A stretch of DNA of 64,000 bases from Rhizophlyctis rosea (lineage: Eukaryota > Chytridiomycota > Chytridiomycetes > Rhizophlyctidales > Rhizophlyctidaceae): contig JADGJC010000007.1 of NCBI GenBank assembly GCA_027596075.1, forward strand, positions 62,001 through 126,000, written 5' to 3'. The notes under the pieces were generated by a model. The model was given only the letters and a program-made list of their open reading frames with translations. It had not been told where the DNA came from and searched no databases. Both the position numbers and the translations under genes were made by a program. The first letter of the stretch is position 1; each line of letters starts with the position of its first letter. Shown piece after piece: positions 11,698 to 23,003 of this stretch.

Positions 11698-13003
11698 CGA
11701 CTTCAGCCCGGACGCTCCGAATCCGACGAGTGATGTGAGAAAGGACAAACCGACGATTTGTTGCAGCGCAAAGGAAGCCGAGTTTGGAATGCTGTTTTTT
11801 CGCGCCAACCCTGAACAGTGAGTGTCAGCTTATGAATAGCACGGTGGAAACTGCAGAAAAAAGAGCACACACAACAAAGGGGACGGACTAGACCGCTTCG
11901 ACCATCAATCTGTGAAACCTCCTGGTGTAAGTGATTGGGACACTCTTCTGGACCGCCTAGTAATGTCAATAGTTCCGAACAAGTGGGTGTATGGGAATGA
12001 CCTGGTTGCGGTATTGGGTAGAGCGATGACCAGAAAGAAGTCTGACAAGGATGGATGGCAAAAGTTATTGTTGCACTCAGTGTTGCACTTCGATACTGTG
12101 TGATTTTGTGGCACAGTATGGCGTATGGCGTCACATGGCACCACATCACTGCGCCATTTGGCCCGAAAACTAATCAGACAATGATAGACATCTTGTGTCG
12201 TTGATTACTTTGATTTGACTTTGTTGGTGATTTGACAATGAAAATGCCCTCAAGCATGATTTGTTTTGACCATTGTTTGGGATTCAGTTTGACGTAGCTC
12301 CGGATGGCTATTAGGGCAATTCTTACACTTTGTCCATCACCCTGGACTGTCGGTCTCAAGGAGCTACCGTGCTCCACACGAAGTACACGGCAGTGAAAGC
12401 TCTGGGAGAGTTACGTCCAAGCCACTGCACGGTTTGTTTATTTACATGACTTTGACAGGTACACTGCACAGTCAGCAACATTTTCAGAGCTCCTTTGGAG
12501 CATGTAGCCAGACCCTCGCGCCTTTCTGTTGGGGGATGCCCAAGAACTTGAAAGCCCTTTGAGTATGTAAGCATCCTTCCGATGCACAGCAATGCTGTGT
12601 GTGTGACGTCTGTGTTTGTGTTACCCCTTTTCCCTCCGCAGTCTTCCCAATTGTGTTTTGAATACAACAAGCGTGGCCTCAAGGCCCTCAACTCTGCATC
12701 TTTGCTCGGTCGTCAGACTCGTCACACAAGAGATCATGGCATTGAAGCTCACCCTTCCTTCCACCATCCCACAAACCCTTCCCCTTCCCCAAAAGACGCC
12801 AGTCCCTGTTTCGCCAGTCCACAGAGAGTCCAGAACCTCTAGATAGAAAACTCCATAGCGAACAGAACCTGCAACCACTCCTTTTGAGTTCTTTACCGCC
12901 CACGGTCAACACGGCAGCCCGCACCTCCCTTTGCAGTAGCTCGACGCAGGGAACCAAAGCACACTCGAAATAGCCTACCTGTTACTGGCATTCAGGCGTC
13001 GAC
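11698..13003. other. Divergent intergenic region
   Basis: Promoter space between the Ulp2-type gene and the SH3/membrane gene. A 63-codon open frame at 11912-12103 has protein-like composition but begins with GTG and has no neighbouring exon. It is left unannotated. No repeat was seen. Confidence 0.4.
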
Positions 13004-16000
13004 ATGTTCGCAACTGGACCGCACCATAGTCTGGTGCGGTCAGGTTGGGGAGGTGCCGGAGCGTTGTTGGTTATTGTCAGTTGTGTGAAAGCCCAAGATA
13101 CAACGACTGCTTCATCCACAGCCTCCTCCTCGCCTTCCCCCAGTTCAAGGTATGCGTATGTGCCCATTGGATTCTGCATCATGCCTTCCGTTAACTGCTT
13201 GCTTTGAAACAGCCCGGTCAGACTACCGGACGAAGAGCAAAAACGATTTGACGCACCATGGATCACCGGTCTGGCGACCGCATCCGCCTTCTTATTCCTA
13301 GTGGTCGTGTCCTGCTCCGTTTTTGGATTGATTAGGCACTACAACAGGAAACTAAAAAGGAAATCTCAGCGAGCCGCCATGAGCTCCACCATCCCACTTT
13401 CAAATCCTTCATTCCCGAGCCCTGCTGCAGGCGGCAGCGCGACACCAGATGATGATGAACCCACGCCCTCTCCACCAAATCCAAATCCCGCACCACCTAC
13501 ATTCGCCGCTGCCCCGATGGCCACATCACCCCCGAAGAGGCTGAATAAGCTTAAATCAATTGAGTTGGTAGAGGGATACCGGGATTCTGAGCTCGCGTCC
13601 GCCATAGCAGATCTTCAAGGGAAGCATTTACGACCAGTATCAGTAGACGAGGCGGTATCACGTGCAGGTCCATTGCAACCTTCGCGTGTTCGTTCCGCTT
13701 CAGCCAACACCGTACCAGACGTGGAGGAGATCGTGGTGCCAATGGAATCGTTAGCTTGGCGGTTTAGACGGGGGCCCACTGGTGTATGGACGACAGAACT
13801 GGGAACAAGCTGGTGGTCGGAGCGTCCGGTTGGAAATGGATGGGATGGGCGATGGCGTGTGCCAGCAGAAATGAAAGACAACCGGGTGGAGCCAAACGAC
13901 GATCGGGGAGATATGAGAATGCGAGCCATGAGCGACAACGCCCCAAGCGGGAACAACATGTCCAGATCATATGGCGCACCTGTCCGAAGAGTCAACACCT
14001 CCCAATCCATCGACAGCTCCGTCACAAAATCCAACATGGTCCACGCCCAAGTAAAACGTCTCTTCACCTGGAAAAAATACTACGATTTCCGTGCCGGCGG
14101 TGTAGGAGGATACGACGCCGGGTTGTCCGGCGCCCTATGCGCATTGGAAGCGTCAGATAGACGGGAGCACTTTGCCTCTTTCCTCGAGATGTTGGAAGAC
14201 ACACTCACGGCGCTGAGCATTTTGGAGGATAGTGAGAATGATGATGGGGTGGACGAGATTTACAGCAATTACAATGAGCATATGGCGCAGGGTGGGCGGG
14301 TGTCGCCTATGAGTAATGCGAGTTTGGCGGCGAAGAGTGTGGCGGAGAGTATTGCTAGGAAGTTGGCTGCGAAGACGACACAGGATGCGGTGGAGGCTGT
14401 TGGGTTGGTGCAGGCTTTGGGTGCTGCGTTGGTGGATATGAGTATTGAAGCTCCGACTTTCAAGGTATGCTTGACATTGGTGAGGGCAGACATCACTGGG
14501 TGCTAACGAAATCTATGAACAAGGTCAATGTGGGTTACATGCCAAGTACATATAATGAAATCCCGTTAGAAAAGAATGACCTCGTCACGCTATTTGGATT
14601 GATTGACGATCGAGTTGCCTATGGGTTGAATCGTAGGTGTCCTCATTCTACTTTCTGCCCACGGCGATCACACTCACATTCGACATCTAGGTCGAACAAA
14701 CGAACTTGGCTTCATGCCAATTGCACACATTGACCAACACACCGTCTACCAACGCCCTGCAGAATCATACCGCCCTAACCCCAAACGCCTTTCCTCCCGC
14801 CAACTCGGGTTACGTCCACCAGGCCACTCCCTAAACACCAATGTTATCCAGAGAATGGCCATCGCTAGCCCCACCGGGCATTTCCGACAAGGCTCCGCAA
14901 CCAATGTTGCGCGGCAGGATGCTGTTGTTCCTCCCACTGATGAACAGTTGCTGGAAGTATTGCGCACTGCCGGACAAGCGGGTAGCGCGGGCAGTGGCGG
15001 GAGCAGTGGGGATGGTGGAGGTCCAGCTGTAGGTCGTAAGACTAGTGTCACCAGCCAAATTGCACCGGGTCTACAGGAGGGAAAACGGTATTCCATCGGT
15101 CAAACGATCCACGTTCCAGCAGGCTATGCACCAGGATTGCGAGCTCAATCCCCTTACACAACTTTCGGTGCGGCCCGGGACGATCGTCAGTATAGGCGAG
15201 CAGGCATCCAAGCACCATCACCAGTTCCCGAGTATGGCCGACAGCACATCAACCCCAACCATCCCAAGTTTGCCGAGCAGAGCACAGCCACGTATTATCA
15301 TCCGGGGCAGCGGGCTGGACCGAGTGGAGAGCAACGGGAGGGCGAGCAGAGGTATCGTGATGAGATGTATGAAGAGCCGTTGAGCGATTTGGATGGGAAC
15401 CAGAGTGATGCTAGTCGAAGGCCGAGTGCGGTTGGAAGAAGTGGTTACGCTAGTCCAGTACCTCAAGGGTACCCACAACCCGCTCCAGCAGGATACATCA
15501 GTCCATCACCGCACGGCTACGCACGGGAAGACCCCCGCTACGGCGGCTTCGGTGCCCACCAACAACGTCCCCGCGCACGATCCAACGCACCACAATACAC
15601 CGACCCCACCAGAATCCCCACCACAACCCACCAACGCTCCCGCTCCTCTGGCAGCATATACAACGAAGACCCCAACGCACCATACGAAGTCCCCCCAGAC
15701 CACCCAGAAATGCCTCAACGCGTGCCCCCCCACACGCAGTACCCCCCACCCCCAACCAGCGCCGGCCGAGGCGGAGTCTCCAAACACATGCAACACCGCC
15801 TCCCTTACGCCCGAATGGGACAACTATCCCCAATCCCCGCATCACCGTCCACTCCTACATCACCCATCGCCACCAGCACTTCCAGCACACCCGTCAGCCC
15901 CGCCTCAGCAGGAACGGCACCCGCATCGACATCCGAAGCACCAATACGGTATAACCTAGACGCCCTGGGACCAGTCGTTCGACCTCGCCCGATTCCTATC

Positions 16001-16495
16001 GTACCCCCACCAGGTGGATCCCTCCCACCACCCCCATCAAAAGCGTCACCAACCTCCATGGCGTCCTCCTCCCCGCCCCGATCAGCAGGCTCAAATAGGA
16101 GTCCCATAGTCTCAACCTCAACCTCAATGAAATCCACCACAAACACGCCCAACACACCCGCCACACCCCGCTCCCCTGACGACGAAAACCGCACACGGGA
16201 ATTAGATGCCGAAGGAAAAGAAGAAGAAGAAGACATAACACCCATCAAATCCCCCGCTCTTTCCGCCGTCTTGCCTCCAAGAGTTGTTGGTCCAATCGGA
16301 CGAAGGAGCGAAGATGACGGGTACGAAGAGGGCGAGTATAGTCCAGGCTACTCCTACGGTGCTGGAGCATTCAGAGAGGAAAGTGAGGATGTCGGTGATG
16401 TTGATGAGGGGGAGAGGAGGTGGAGGGAGGAGGAGGAGGAGAAGAGGATGGGAATGGGGAGGGGGCCAGGGGATAGTAAGCTTTCACCAAGATAG
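13004..16495 (+). CDS. Single-pass membrane protein with cytoplasmic SH3 domain
   Basis: Four exons (13004-13149, 13213-14464, 14524-14632, 14691-16495) give 1,103 aa. A signal peptide is likely at 1-30 (GGAGALLVIVSCVKAQ), followed by a short Ser/Thr-rich ectodomain. One membrane helix lies near 70-95 (ASAFLFLVVVSCSVFGLIRHY), flanked by a basic stop-transfer. Residues 100-460 are mixed and mostly disordered. An SH3-like fold spans about 467-520 (VNVGYMPSTYNEIPLEKNDLV ... NELGFMPIAHID) and is split over three exons. The last 580 residues are Pro/Ser/Tyr-rich, with many PxxP stretches and an acidic end. The architecture (short ectodomain, one helix, SH3) resembles the yeast Fus1 type. A signalling or polarity role is inferred, not shown. 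Confidence 0.85.
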
Positions 16496-17288
16496 AACAT
16501 AGGGCAGTGATTCTTCTTTTTCCTTGTACTGATTGATATTTATACTTTTGTTGAGTTGGTAGGTGGAGGGGCGGGTCAGATCAAGTTTAGGTGTGGGTGG
16601 ATGTTCCCATAGGGAGTTTAGGTAGAGCTTGGACTTTGCCTGGTCTTGTTTTCCTTTCGTGTGTTCTTACTCAACGGCTGCGCCGTACCCAAAAACTCTA
16701 GTAATTGTAAATTTTTGTTCTTTTGTGCTTACTTTTTCTTTCTCTCTTTTGTAGTTAGCGGTAATAGATGATGTTCTTTTAGAAGTTGCCTGCTAAGTGG
16801 TTTGCAAACATTGGGCATGTGGAGACAGGCCGAAGCCAAGTGAATGGTGGAATTGATGAAGACAGGGTGGAGAAGCCAGTTCACTTGTCGTACATGAGAT
16901 ATATTCACAGCACATCACATCGTCTAAACTGGGTCACATCTATCGCACACATCACAACATCATAATGGTCCAAGGCGGGACTCGAACCCGCACATCCTAG
17001 CAGATACCATCACCAGGGATACAGTGAACGCGTACTACATGTGAGAGCAAAAAGCTCACAATCGTAATACTGACGTCCCCCCAATGGGGGCCGAGCCGTC
17101 TAGGCTTCGGACACTACTCGGCGCAGCAAGCAAAGGCTGGTAAGGCCCTGCGGACACCTTTCGCGCACCAGAAACTCTAGGCGATCTGGGACCTGTAGAT
17201 CCTTATGATGGGTTCAAGCGGCGTCGGATGTGTCACCAGTTGACAGCAAGGACTTGTAAAATGTATAGTACATATGCTTCACAAAGAC
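16496..17288. other. Intergenic region with tRNA-like segment
   Basis: 3' flank of the SH3 gene and end of the mini-exon array. Apart from the tRNA-like element near 16970 I see a C/G-run hairpin (CCCCCCAATGGGGGC, about 17078-17092) and no coding sequence. Confidence 0.4.
16966..17060 (-). ncRNA. tRNA-like 3' half (T arm with B box), probable tRNA relic
   Basis: Reading the minus strand, GCGGGTTCGAGTCCCGC (about 16990-16974) is a perfect T stem-loop. It contains a B box and is followed by a CTTGGACCA acceptor-like end. A hairpin GTGAG...CTCAC upstream could be an anticodon arm. No matching 5' acceptor (GTCCAAG) is found within about 300 bp, so this is either a degraded tRNA or tRNA-derived sequence. 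The isotype cannot be read. Confidence 0.35.
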
Positions 17289-18120
17289 CTAAGCTAATGA
17301 AGCAGTCGCTTCCAACCAGTCAAACAAACGCGAGTTGCCAGAGGCATCTCTGAATACGTTGTTTGAGTGGGTGGAAGTGAATGCCACCCGACCTTGTGTG
17401 CTATTTGCCCTTGGTGAAGGGACAGCTGAAAGGAAATAAGTATTAGTAATATGTTATGCGGAGGAAATTTTTAAAGAAGACACGAACCTTCCAGCATCTC
17501 GGTCGGTTGCGATTCCACTCCACCCTCCGCATTGTGCCCTTCGTGGTAGCGCGACAGCTAGTAATAAGAAGATGCTTTAGTCTGATAGCGTGGGAATGAA
17601 ATGCTCGACTTGACATACCTCCTGGCACTTCATAAACCCGCTTCCCAACCACAGACCCGGTCCTCCCTCCCACCCTCCCACCCTTCCGCCAGTGCCTCGT
17701 GGGTGAAGGTATCATCTGTGGAGGAGTATTAGCAGAAGAAGAATAAAAGTATAATATAAGATGTACTAACCTACGGCACCACCGACCACCACGGGTGCTA
17801 ACCCTTCCACCATGACGACCCGTCCGCTCTGTGCCTCATGGGTAAAGGTATCTTCTGCAGCAGAGCGTTAGCGAAGAGGTACTGGCAAGAAGGATGGACA
17901 CTACATACCTGCGGCACGTCCGACCACCACGGGTGCTGCCCACCCAACCTGTCCGCCCGCGCTAGTGCCTTATGGGTAAGGGTATCTTCTATGGTAAGGC
18001 TTTAGTGGGACTGTTGACGCAACGGAGGAAATAAGAAGATCGAACTTACGAGCGGCACCTTCCGACCACCGCAAATGACTCGTCAATAACCTTTCCTCAG
18101 CTATACACCCTTCCCTTGCC
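17289..18120 (-). pseudogene. Minus-strand tandem mini-exon array (degenerate gene or pseudogene)
   Basis: Six related blocks, each about 70-137 nt, are separated by intron-like GT...AG spacers. In transcription order they are about 18120-18050, 17988-17909, 17854-17771, 17715-17619, 17557-17488 and 17425-17289. Block starts are spaced 132-158 bp. Four begin with a variant of AAGATACCCTTACCCAT...GGCAC, and most end in a TGGTCGG...GTGCCG motif before GTATGT or GTAAGT. Frames join from block 1 to 2 and from 3 to 4. A one-base difference breaks 2 to 3, and block 4 stops near its end. Blocks 5 and 6 join to a 40-codon tail ending FDWLEATASLA. It looks like exon duplication followed by decay. A short alternative CDS starting at the ATG of block 4 is possible. 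No known family was recognised. Confidence 0.45.
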
Positions 18121-19469
18121 AGAGTGGTGCCTACCTCACCACCCCAAGGGCCACGCCGGTTCTGGGGCCCAGTGCACTTGGGCGGCCTCCCCGGAATGAA
18201 AATTCACCTCCTCGGCAAGTCTTGCCGTCATCAGAGGCAACCAAGGATGTGCTCCCACTTGCCTTCACACCCCGGGGAGGTCCTAGCTCCAAGTGGGATG
18301 CAAAAGGGGTGGAAGCCTTCCAGCATACACAGTGCGCAGTGGGGTCCTAGCCCAAAGGGCACACCATCGTATGTGGAGAAAGCGTCGTCGGAAAAGTGTC
18401 GATGATAAGCAGTCCGCCATGCGTTTCCCGAAGTCGATATGCGAAAGTATGAAAGCGGAGCGGATGGATGACCGTGGATGGATGATGGATGGCTCGATAT
18501 CGATGATGAAAACCCGGATACTCAAATGACCTACTCCACATGTTGCAATCATGCTCCCTCTCACCATGTGCTTGTTCGCAATTTACGGGTTCAAGCCCCA
18601 ACCTACCTCACGTCTTACCGAGAAGAGTGTGTAGGTAAACAAGTCTTATCACGGATTGAAGTCCTAAAGGACAATGAGGAAGGACGAAGTTGCATGGAGT
18701 AGATCGAGAATGAGTAGCGGACAAAGAGAAAACGAGGAAGGGAAGAGGAGAGAACTGGTTTTGATAGAAGTGAGCGAGAGATCGACGTGGTCGCATGTTC
18801 GCAAATCACGTGGCTTGTGTGGCGGCGCAGTGCCACCACGCGCTCATTCCCCCACCCAAATTCAGGGTCCTTGTAAACTTTGTTTACACCATCAAGTCTT
18901 ACCACATGTACTCGCTCCAAAAGGATTATTCCTGAGAGCTTCCATCGCTCACATCTCAGTTTGTTTGCGATATCATAGGGAGATGCCACTTCCCAAGGGT
19001 TGCGCAGCATATAGCAAAACGGCACGAAGACTCTGCTCATGGCGACAGTATTATAGAAGTCCGCAATCCGTATGAGAAGGACGATGTGGAAGTCTGTGTC
19101 TTATTCCATGTTAGGTAACGTGATGTGCCGAGTCGCTGAAAAGCTCTCCATGTGGAGAGCATGCAAGTTTCTAAGCAAGTTGCATAGGTGGAGTATGTCT
19201 ATATTTCCGCGAACAACGGGAGGCAGACTCCTTCTGTACGTCCTTCACGAGAATCATACTCGAACACATTCCATTGGCAATCATTTAACACACCAGCCTG
19301 ATGCCGATATAATGAATCCCAAGCTCAAGAGATTCGCAGGGATCAAATCATGGCCTGCACAAACACGTTCCCTTCTAGCAAACAACACGCCACCTCGTGT
19401 AGGCTCCACAAAACCGCGAACAAAGCTTCCGTGTCCCATGAACAGCTAATGAATGTCAGACGTAATCGG
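18121..19469. other. Gene-poor, GC-rich to mixed region
   Basis: 18121-18380 is GC-rich, with two related pieces GGAGGTCCTAGCTCCAAGTGG and GGGGTCCTAGCCCAAAGGG about 65 bp apart. From 18400 to 19469 the short ORFs on both strands show no splice logic or family resemblance. I see no gene here. Confidence 0.4.
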
Positions 19470-20310
19470 CTACTGCTGTTCTTTAGAAGCATCAGATACA
19501 CAATACGCGAATTCCTTCGTCCCCAGAAATTTAAGATACGGCGGCATTGCGGGGTCGGCAGATATAAAGTTCCTTCCATTCCAGTACGGACGTTGGACAT
19601 ATCCTTCGAGGATTTTGCAAAAGATGATCATATGACCGTTACGTTCTTGATAATCTTGCGCTTGGCATACTAGGTGGACTATGCATGGCGTGATGGCGAT
19701 GAGTGGTGGGAGGGGAGGTGCCATCTTTTTGGAAGGGCGTTTTGATTTTGCTGGTGGTGGTGAAGATGATGACGATGAGGTTGGAGGTTGAGAGGATGGA
19801 GGCCAGGATGTAGGTTTCCATCCTGGTTGGCAGATCGGGATGTTGAGGTGATCAAATTTCTCCGTATCGTTGCCTGAGCAGCCGCCGATGGACAGGACGG
19901 TCTCTTCCATGCCCTTTACTGGGATGTTCAGTACTGTTGGAGAAACCACTGGTTCAGAATATATTTCCTCATGCGGCACTGTAGTATGCACTCCACTCTC
20001 CAAGCTCCAAGTTGCATACCAAAGTGATGCGTTGCTTGCAGCAGTTGCAGTGAATGACGGGTTGACTTCATAGACATGACGAAGTTACCCTTTGGATTGA
20101 CGTATAAGAGATTGGTGCTTATAATGGCGCGGGGGTCTAGCGTCTCACATCGTTGTCGGTGCACGTTAGCCAAGTAATCGTCATGACATTTCGCTGGTAT
20201 TCGGGTTGCGATTCGGTGGGAGGAGCGACGGTTGTTAGGAGGCAGACAGGGTTCGTATATAGTAGACGGGCAAGCATATGTTTCTCCACGCGCAGGGTAT
20301 CCTCCTCCAT
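19470..20310 (-). CDS. Flavin-reductase-like (FMN-binding split-barrel) protein
   Basis: Three exons (20310-20149, 20089-20020, 19933-19470) give 231 aa in consistent phase. The order of blocks fits the fungal flavin-reductase-like family: LLYTNPVCLLTT, NVMTITWLTCTDND, NFVMSMKSTRHS, then VLNIPVKGMEETVLSIGGCSGND with PICQPGW. ITPCIVHLVCQ and the tail YWNGRNFISADPAMPPYLKFL finish it. These proteins bind FMN in a split barrel and may reduce flavin using NAD(P)H; the substrate is unknown. A Ser/Pro/Lys insert of about 30 residues sits in the last third. It is head-to-head with the GDP-mannose transporter gene, starts 530 bp apart. Confidence 0.8.
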
Positions 20311-20840
20311 TGCTTTTGTAGGGTTGAGAAAGTCGAGATCTAAGGATTCAAAAATAGCTATCTTCGGTGATCAGACAAGCGGGCTAATGAAATGGCCGTA
20401 ATGAAAATGTGCCGCATCATGCAAAACGGTTCGCGCATGGATGTATTTTTGTCACACAAACACAAGATAACCCCAATAAGGTGAGCGGGCACCAACGCGT
20501 TTGCAGAATGCGGGGGCTTGGCGCCCAGATTTGCCCAAAAGAGGTCTTCTACTGCGCCATTACGGGCCAACAGACAGAGCACACCGTCTCTCACAGATTT
20601 CACGTGTTGCATCTCTCATCCCCCTCTCACCGCTATCGTTCACTTTTGTTCCCACTTTTTGGTTATTGACAGGTCTTTATCAATAGAATAGATACGCTTG
20701 GCTGTTGCAGAGTGTCGTTATTGGAAGGTCTTATTCAAGTTGCTTCTGCGCCGTCGTTGAAATTCCTATACCAAAGTGCGTCCCTTGACCCCCAAGCTCT
20801 ATTACGCGAAATACTCACACAATTCCCCAGGACTTCCAAA
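20311..20840. promoter_or_regulatory. Shared divergent promoter region (flavin reductase-like / GDP-mannose transporter)
   Basis: About 530 bp between the two start codons. A CAG at 20828-20830 just before the transporter ATG could be a 5' UTR splice acceptor. No specific factor site is claimed. Confidence 0.4.
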
Positions 20841-22264
20841 ATGACACAAGCAAGCACAGCGATGACGGGCCCGGTCACCGCAATTCTGTCATATTGCATG
20901 AGTTCCATTCTCATGACCGTGACGAATAAGCTAGTTCTTTCTGGATATAAACTTCACTTGAACCTGTTGCTGCTGGCAATACAGGTACGCGTCTTAGCTC
21001 CTACCTTGTTCCAACACGTGACGACGCGTCTTTGTTTATGCTCACTATCCTTCATTCGTAGGATTTTGTTTGTGTTCTTATGGTGGAAATCTTCGCGCAC
21101 TTCAAATTAGTAGAACACCGACCCCTCCGAAAGAACGACGCAAAAAGATGTACGTTTGCGCACTCCCTAATAAAATGTTTCACGCGGACGCTCTTAACAC
21201 TCCACCACCAGGGCTCCCCGTCTCCGTCGCCCTAGTAGCAATGATCTACACCGGCTCAAAAGCCCTCCAATACCTTTCCATCCCCGTCTTCACCATCTTC
21301 AAAAACCTTACCATCATCCTCATCGCCTACGCCGAGCGAACCTACTTCAACGGATCGGCAGTAACGCGACTGATGCTGATATCTTTCAGCATGATGGTCC
21401 TATCATCCGTCATCGCTGGGTGGGCAGACATAGCTGCGGGCAAGGTCATGAAAGCGGGTGCCGACGATGTCGGATTTTTGGTCAGTTATGGGTGGATGGT
21501 GGCGAATTGTTTGACGACGGCGGGATTCTCGTTGTTGATGAAGGGGAAGGGGAAGGAGACGGGATTCAAGGATTTTGATATGGTTTTTTACAACAGTGAG
21601 TTTTGTTTATTTTTTTTTGATGTTGCGGCCAACCCATGCTGATGCCGTCAATCCACAATTCAGACTTGCTTTCGGTGCCTATTCTGCTGGTGCTGTCAAT
21701 CATGTTCGAGCAAGGGGAGGCTCGGAGGACATATGACTACTATTTTGGTGTTGGGTTGGATTCTGTTGAGGCTGTGGAGAGATCGAGCGAGTTTACCGGG
21801 CTATGTTTTGGAATTTTGGTCAGTAGTGTCAGTAGTTTCGCAATCAGCTACAGCACTGCGTGGTGTGTGCGAGTGACCTCGTCGACAACATACAGGTGAG
21901 TCGTTTTGGGCCGGCGGAATGCCGCTTGATTATTATCGTTGGAATATTGACATCGTACGTCCTGCAGTATGGTCGGTGCTCTGAACAAACTGCCAATAGC
22001 AGTGGCAGGCATGGTGTTCTTCTCGGACCCTGTCACATTCGGCGGTGTGGCGGGTGTTATTATTGGTATGTCATTTCTTACCTTGTTGGTATCGCCGATC
22101 ACCGGAACCTAACCCCCTCAAAATCGCTAGCATTCTCCGCCGGACTCTTGTACAGTCACGCCAAAAACACGGCACCAAAAGCGCCGCCACCCCCAACAAC
22201 CCTTCCCATGCATGTACAGCCGGAGGACAGGAAGGAACTACTGGAAAAGGATTACGACAAGTAA
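20841..22264 (+). CDS. VRG4: GDP-mannose transporter (Vrg4-type nucleotide sugar transporter)
   Basis: Six exons (20841-20984, 21062-21149, 21212-21595, 21664-21895, 21968-22065, 22131-22264) give 359 aa. The start [12 protein letters not shown] was chosen because the first transmembrane helix ([16 protein letters not shown]) follows at once. An in-frame upstream ORF from 20712 looks like 5' UTR. Diagnostic blocks are [33 protein letters not shown] and, near the C-terminus, the GALNK motif ([15 protein letters not shown]) that binds GDP-mannose. GLLYSHAKN follows in the usual place. The protein carries GDP-mannose into the Golgi in exchange for GMP, feeding protein mannosylation. About ten membrane helices are expected and the spacing allows them. 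Confidence 0.95.
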
Positions 22265-22571
22265 AGTCTTCCGTGTGGTTGTTATAACTTTCTACAATGA
22301 TAGCGTATGTAATATTATTAAATACATGCGGGAAATGCCTATATTTTGCCCGTTCAGCGATCCATTGCTCATCACAGGGGGCATGAGCTTGGGAACGGGA
22401 CCGTTGACGGGATTGTGGTTCGATTCGTTTCTGTATTTCGGGGACAGGGCCTCAGCACTCTCCCTAACGCACCCTACCTACTCTACGGAACTAAGCACAC
22501 TGCATCGTTCCTACCCTGAACTCCCTCTCCTCCTCCTCCTCCCCCCACTCCTCCCGAACCTCCTTCCCACC
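22265..22571. other. Convergent intergenic region
   Basis: Tail-to-tail gap between the transporter and the uS19m gene. C/T-rich near 22510-22570. Nothing else seen. Confidence 0.5.
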
Positions 22572-22826
22572 CTATTTCTTCTTATCATCCTTCTTCTTGA
22601 ACGTCATCTTCTTCTTCGTAAACGAAAATTCGCCCAACCGTCTCCCGACCATTTCTTCGGTGATTGTTACTGGGATGAATTCTTTTCCGTTGTGCACGCC
22701 GAATTTGCGGCCGATGAATGAGGGGAGGATTGTGCAGGCGCGGGCGTAGGTGTTTATGATTTGGCCGGCGGGGACGTTGGGGAAGGGGACGAAGAAGGGG
22801 CCTTTCCAGACTGCGCGGCCGACCAT
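22572..22826 (-). CDS. RSM19: Mitochondrial small-subunit ribosomal protein uS19m
   Basis: A single exon encodes 84 aa, the family's usual size. VWKGPFFVPF at the start, then ILPSFIGRKFGVHNGKEF and PVTITEEMVGRRLGEFSFT, is the full S19 signature, followed by a Lys-rich tail. S19 sits in the head of the small subunit and contacts tRNA. The start is the ATG right before VWKGP. All three upstream frames stay open for a while in C-rich sequence, so a short mitochondrial presequence encoded upstream cannot be excluded. It is convergent with the transporter gene. Confidence 0.93.
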   Translation of the reverse strand: MVGRAVWKGPFFVPFPNVPAGQIINTYARACTILPSFIGRKFGVHNGKEFIPVTITEEMVGRRLGEFSFTKKKMTFKKKDDKKK

Positions 22827-23003
22827 GCTTTTTTTGAGGGGTGTGGGGCGTGTGGTGAGGGAGTGGTGGGGGGTGTGGAAGTGGGTGGTGGGGTTGGTGT
22901 TGTGGTGTTGCGGTGTTGGAGGTGAGGTGATCTGGGAAGTTGGGTAAGTTTTTGGGAAGAAGTTGAGTTGGGATTGGAATTGGAATGCTCGAGTGGCTTG
23001 GCC

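Noticed and set aside
11912..12103. 63-codon plus-strand ORF with protein-like content
   Set aside because: Begins with GTG, not ATG; no upstream exon with a proper acceptor was found, and it sits in a divergent promoter region.
15393..16248. Long alternative and antisense frames across the Pro-rich tail of the SH3 protein
   Set aside because: Low-complexity C-rich coding sequence opens several frames at once; only the frame continuous with the SH3 domain is retained.
20712..20840. In-frame N-terminal extension of the GDP-mannose transporter
   Set aside because: The extension would end at a CCCCAG acceptor-like site just before the chosen ATG and has no transporter-like sequence, so it is more likely 5' UTR.
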